Positions 6,307 to 9,038 of a stretch of 9,038 bases of DNA are shown in pieces (positions within the stretch are counted from its first letter, which is position 1; each line of letters begins with the position of its first letter). The translations under genes and the position numbers were made by a program. The stretch covers positions 1 through 9,038 of the forward strand of contig JACORX010000450.1 in assembly GCA_016179165.1 (NCBI GenBank), given 5' to 3'. This DNA is from Candidatus Rokuibacteriota bacterium (GTDB lineage Bacteria; Methylomirabilota; Methylomirabilia; Rokubacteriales; CSP1-6). The notes below the pieces were generated by a model, which saw only the letters and a list, made by a program, of their open reading frames with translations, was not told the DNA's origin and made no database searches.

Positions 6307-7262
6307 TGGTCGGCCTCGGGGCGGTCGTCTCCCTCGTGCACACCCTCGCCCGGGCCGCCATCGCCCCCTTCGAGGTGGGAGCGCGCGATCCTGGCCCACG
6401 GGCTGCCGAGATCGAGCTCGAGGTAGCGCCGCCAGTGGAGCGCCGCCGCGTCGGGCTGCCCCGCCTTGCCGAGCACCCCGGCCAGGTTGAAGTGCGCGTC
6501 CGCATAGTCGGGCTCCATCTCGAGCGCGCGACGGTACCACCCTATCGCCGTCGATAGATCGCTCAGGTCCTCGTGGAGCGAGCCCAGATTGAACGCGGCC
6601 TGGCAGCAGGAGTCGTCGGCCTCGATCGCTTTGCTGTAGCAGGCCTGGGCACGCTCGTAACGCCCCATCCGGTGCTGGAGCAGGCCCAGGTTGTTCCACG
6701 CCGCGGCGTAGCCCGGGTCGATGTCCACCACGCGCTCGTAGGCCTCGACGGCCGCCTCCCAGCGCTCGGGGTCGCCGTCCCAGGCCGACGCGCGCGCGAA
6801 CCAGATCTCGGCGGCGTCAGATGGCGGGATGAGCGGGCGGACCATGCCCATTAGGAGCGACTCCCGGGTCTCACGCTCGAGGTCGCCGCTCTCGAAGTCC
6901 AGCAGCGCCTGGCCCGTGCGCGGATCGAGGCGCAGGCGGTCCTGCTCGACCACGATCTGCTGGTCCTGCACGACCAGTCGGAGCTCAGCCAGCGGCGTCT
7001 CGGCGTCAGGGGCGAGGCGCCGCGCGCCGTCGAGCGCCTCGCGGACTTTGCGCACCGTGGCGCCGCCCTCGAGGAGGGCGGAGGCCACGCGGGCCGCCAC
7101 GAGCTCGCGGAAGCGGTAGCCAGCCGCATCGCCCCGCAGCAGACCGAGGCGCTTCAGCTGCCCGGCGCGCTTCGGCGTCAACCTCAGGAGCCGAGTCAGC
7201 TCCCGCAACGTGAAAACCCGCTCAGGCTTGGCCATGCCGGTCGGACGCGCGGCATCGCGCAT
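6303..7262 (-). CDS. MerR-type HTH plus tetratricopeptide repeat protein
   Basis: 319 residues from ATG at 7262; a second ATG at 7235 (residue 10, MAKPERVFTL) is equally possible, and neither has a visible Shine-Dalgarno. Residues about 17-80 look like a MerR-family winged helix: FTLRELTRLLRLTPKRAGQL, then a wing-like GYRFRELVAARV, then a helix pair with GGATVRKVREAL. A short beta-rich linker (about 92-123) leads to roughly four TPR units over about 150-287, with typical pairs such as AAAWNNLGLLQHRMGRYERA and ADAHFNLAGVLGKAGQPDAA. The tail is Gly/Asp/Glu-rich. No membrane segment. Inferred role is a cytosolic DNA-binding protein with a protein-interaction scaffold. Its stop overlaps the purD start (GTGA), so it is co-translated with purine genes, which makes a regulatory role there tempting but unproven. 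Target and effector are unknown. Confidence 0.85.
   Translation of the reverse strand: MRDAARPTGMAKPERVFTLRELTRLLRLTPKRAGQLKRLGLLRGDAAGYRFRELVAARVASALLEGGATVRKVREALDGARRLAPDAETPLAELRLVVQDQQIVVEQDRLRLDPRTGQALLDFESGDLERETRESLLMGMVRPLIPPSDAAEIWFARASAWDGDPERWEAAVEAYERVVDIDPGYAAAWNNLGLLQHRMGRYERAQACYSKAIEADDSCCQAAFNLGSLHEDLSDLSTAIGWYRRALEMEPDYADAHFNLAGVLGKAGQPDAAALHWRRYLELDLGSPWARIARSHLEGGDGGPGEGVHEGDDRPEADQ
6314..6317 (-). promoter_or_regulatory. Shine-Dalgarno of purD
   Basis: GAGG on the minus strand, 7 bases before the GTG at 6306, inside the last codons of the HTH-TPR gene. Together with the family alignment (the chain begins directly with the dinucleotide-fold strand) it fixes the purD start. 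Confidence 0.6.
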
Positions 7263-7310
7263 GACACTGGGTCGCCATGGCGAGAAGCGGGCAGCCCGAG
7301 GCCCGAGGGA

Positions 7311-7354
7311 GGGGCCGACCGGAGCGTACGAATCTGTACGTGCGGATCGGCCCC
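7311..7354. repeat. 44-base imperfect inverted repeat between purH and the HTH-TPR gene
   Basis: Nested arms: GGGGCCGA (7311-7318) pairs with TCGGCCCC (7347-7354), CCG (7319-7321) with CGG (7343-7345, one A bulged), and CGTAC (7325-7329) with GTACG (7336-7340) around a 6-base loop GAATCT (plus strand). That is 16 pairs in 44 bases with one bulge and one small internal loop, centred in the 132-base gap after purH. No T-run follows on either strand, so it is not a standard intrinsic terminator. It may be an mRNA stem that attenuates or stabilises the transcript, or an operator dyad. Confidence 0.75.
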
Positions 7355-7394
7355 GACCGAGAACGAAGGGATGCGAAGCCTATTGTCATGGCCA

Positions 7395-8947
<1,553 letters not shown>

Positions 8948-8951
<4 letters not shown>

Positions 8952-9038
8952 GGACTCTCCCTGATGTGGACCCGACGTCCGTCGATGGTCAGCCGCCCTT
9001 CGGCGAAGAGCCGGACGGCTTCCGGGTAGATGCGGTGC
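8948..9038 (-). CDS. purN: 3' end of glycinamide ribonucleotide formyltransferase PurN
   Basis: Only the last 29 codons and the stop are in the window; the rest lies past the right edge. The visible peptide begins HRIYPEAVRLFAEGRLTIDG, matching the C-terminal helix and strand of PurN, where an E-H-x-I-Y-P motif precedes a helix and a G-R-[LV] turn. PurN transfers a formyl group from 10-formyl-tetrahydrofolate to GAR, the product of PurD encoded downstream. The TGA overlaps the purH ATG by 4 bases. The short length limits certainty, but position directly before purH supports the call. Confidence 0.85.
8957..8962 (-). promoter_or_regulatory. Shine-Dalgarno of purH
   Basis: AGGGAG on the minus strand, 5 bases before the ATG at 8951, within the last codons of purN. 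It supports the chosen purH start. Confidence 0.65.

Noticed and set aside
5032..6699. N-terminal extension of PurD to 555 codons
   Set aside because: The extra codons overlap the HTH-TPR gene out of frame; PurD begins at GTG 6306, with a Shine-Dalgarno and the canonical first strand.
7311..7354. Rho-independent terminator after purH
   Set aside because: The stem is strong but no T-run follows on either strand, and downstream genes continue in the same direction.

Overview
The window is GC-rich bacterial chromosome (about 70% GC by eye). Every gene I can support lies on the minus strand, so gene order reads from high to low coordinates. It looks like one long housekeeping operon or cluster. 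The GC-rich coding and the large number of GTG starts and 4-base start/stop overlaps would suit a soil or sediment lineage such as Rokubacteria, Methylomirabilota or a deltaproteobacterial relative. That placement is a weak inference, because no rRNA or other marker gene is present.

Layout in transcription order: the 3' end of purN (window edge to 8948), purH (8951-7395), a 132-base gap holding a strong 44-base inverted repeat, a MerR-type HTH plus TPR protein (7262-6303), purD (6306-5032), mobA (5035-4433), a short unrecognised gene broken by a one-base frameshift (4431-4116), a 43-residue very basic Pro/Lys/Arg-rich ORF (4111-3980), thiI (3983-2736), a beta-CASP metallo-beta-lactamase RNase-like protein (2739-1357), a 15-bp tandem repeat starting at that gene's stop codon (1312-1360), and a UMF1/Atg22-type MFS permease that runs off the left edge (1242-1).

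Six junctions use a 4-base ATGA or GTGA overlap: purN/purH, HTH-TPR/purD, purD/mobA, small ORF/thiI and thiI/beta-CASP are certain as sequence, and mobA/unknown gene is nearly contiguous (1 base apart) rather than overlapping, so five are true overlaps. This argues for tight translational coupling. The first half makes purine nucleotides: PurN and PurH are the two formyl-folate steps and PurD makes the glycinamide ribonucleotide used by PurN. MobA then consumes GTP to finish the molybdenum cofactor. ThiI and the beta-CASP protein point to tRNA thiolation (and possibly thiazole synthesis) and RNA processing.

I do not see a defence system, mobile element, CRISPR array or obvious new multi-gene system. 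The least explained items are the HTH-TPR protein inside the purine genes, the frameshifted short gene, the tiny basic ORF coupled to thiI, the inverted repeat after purH, and the stop-codon tandem repeat.
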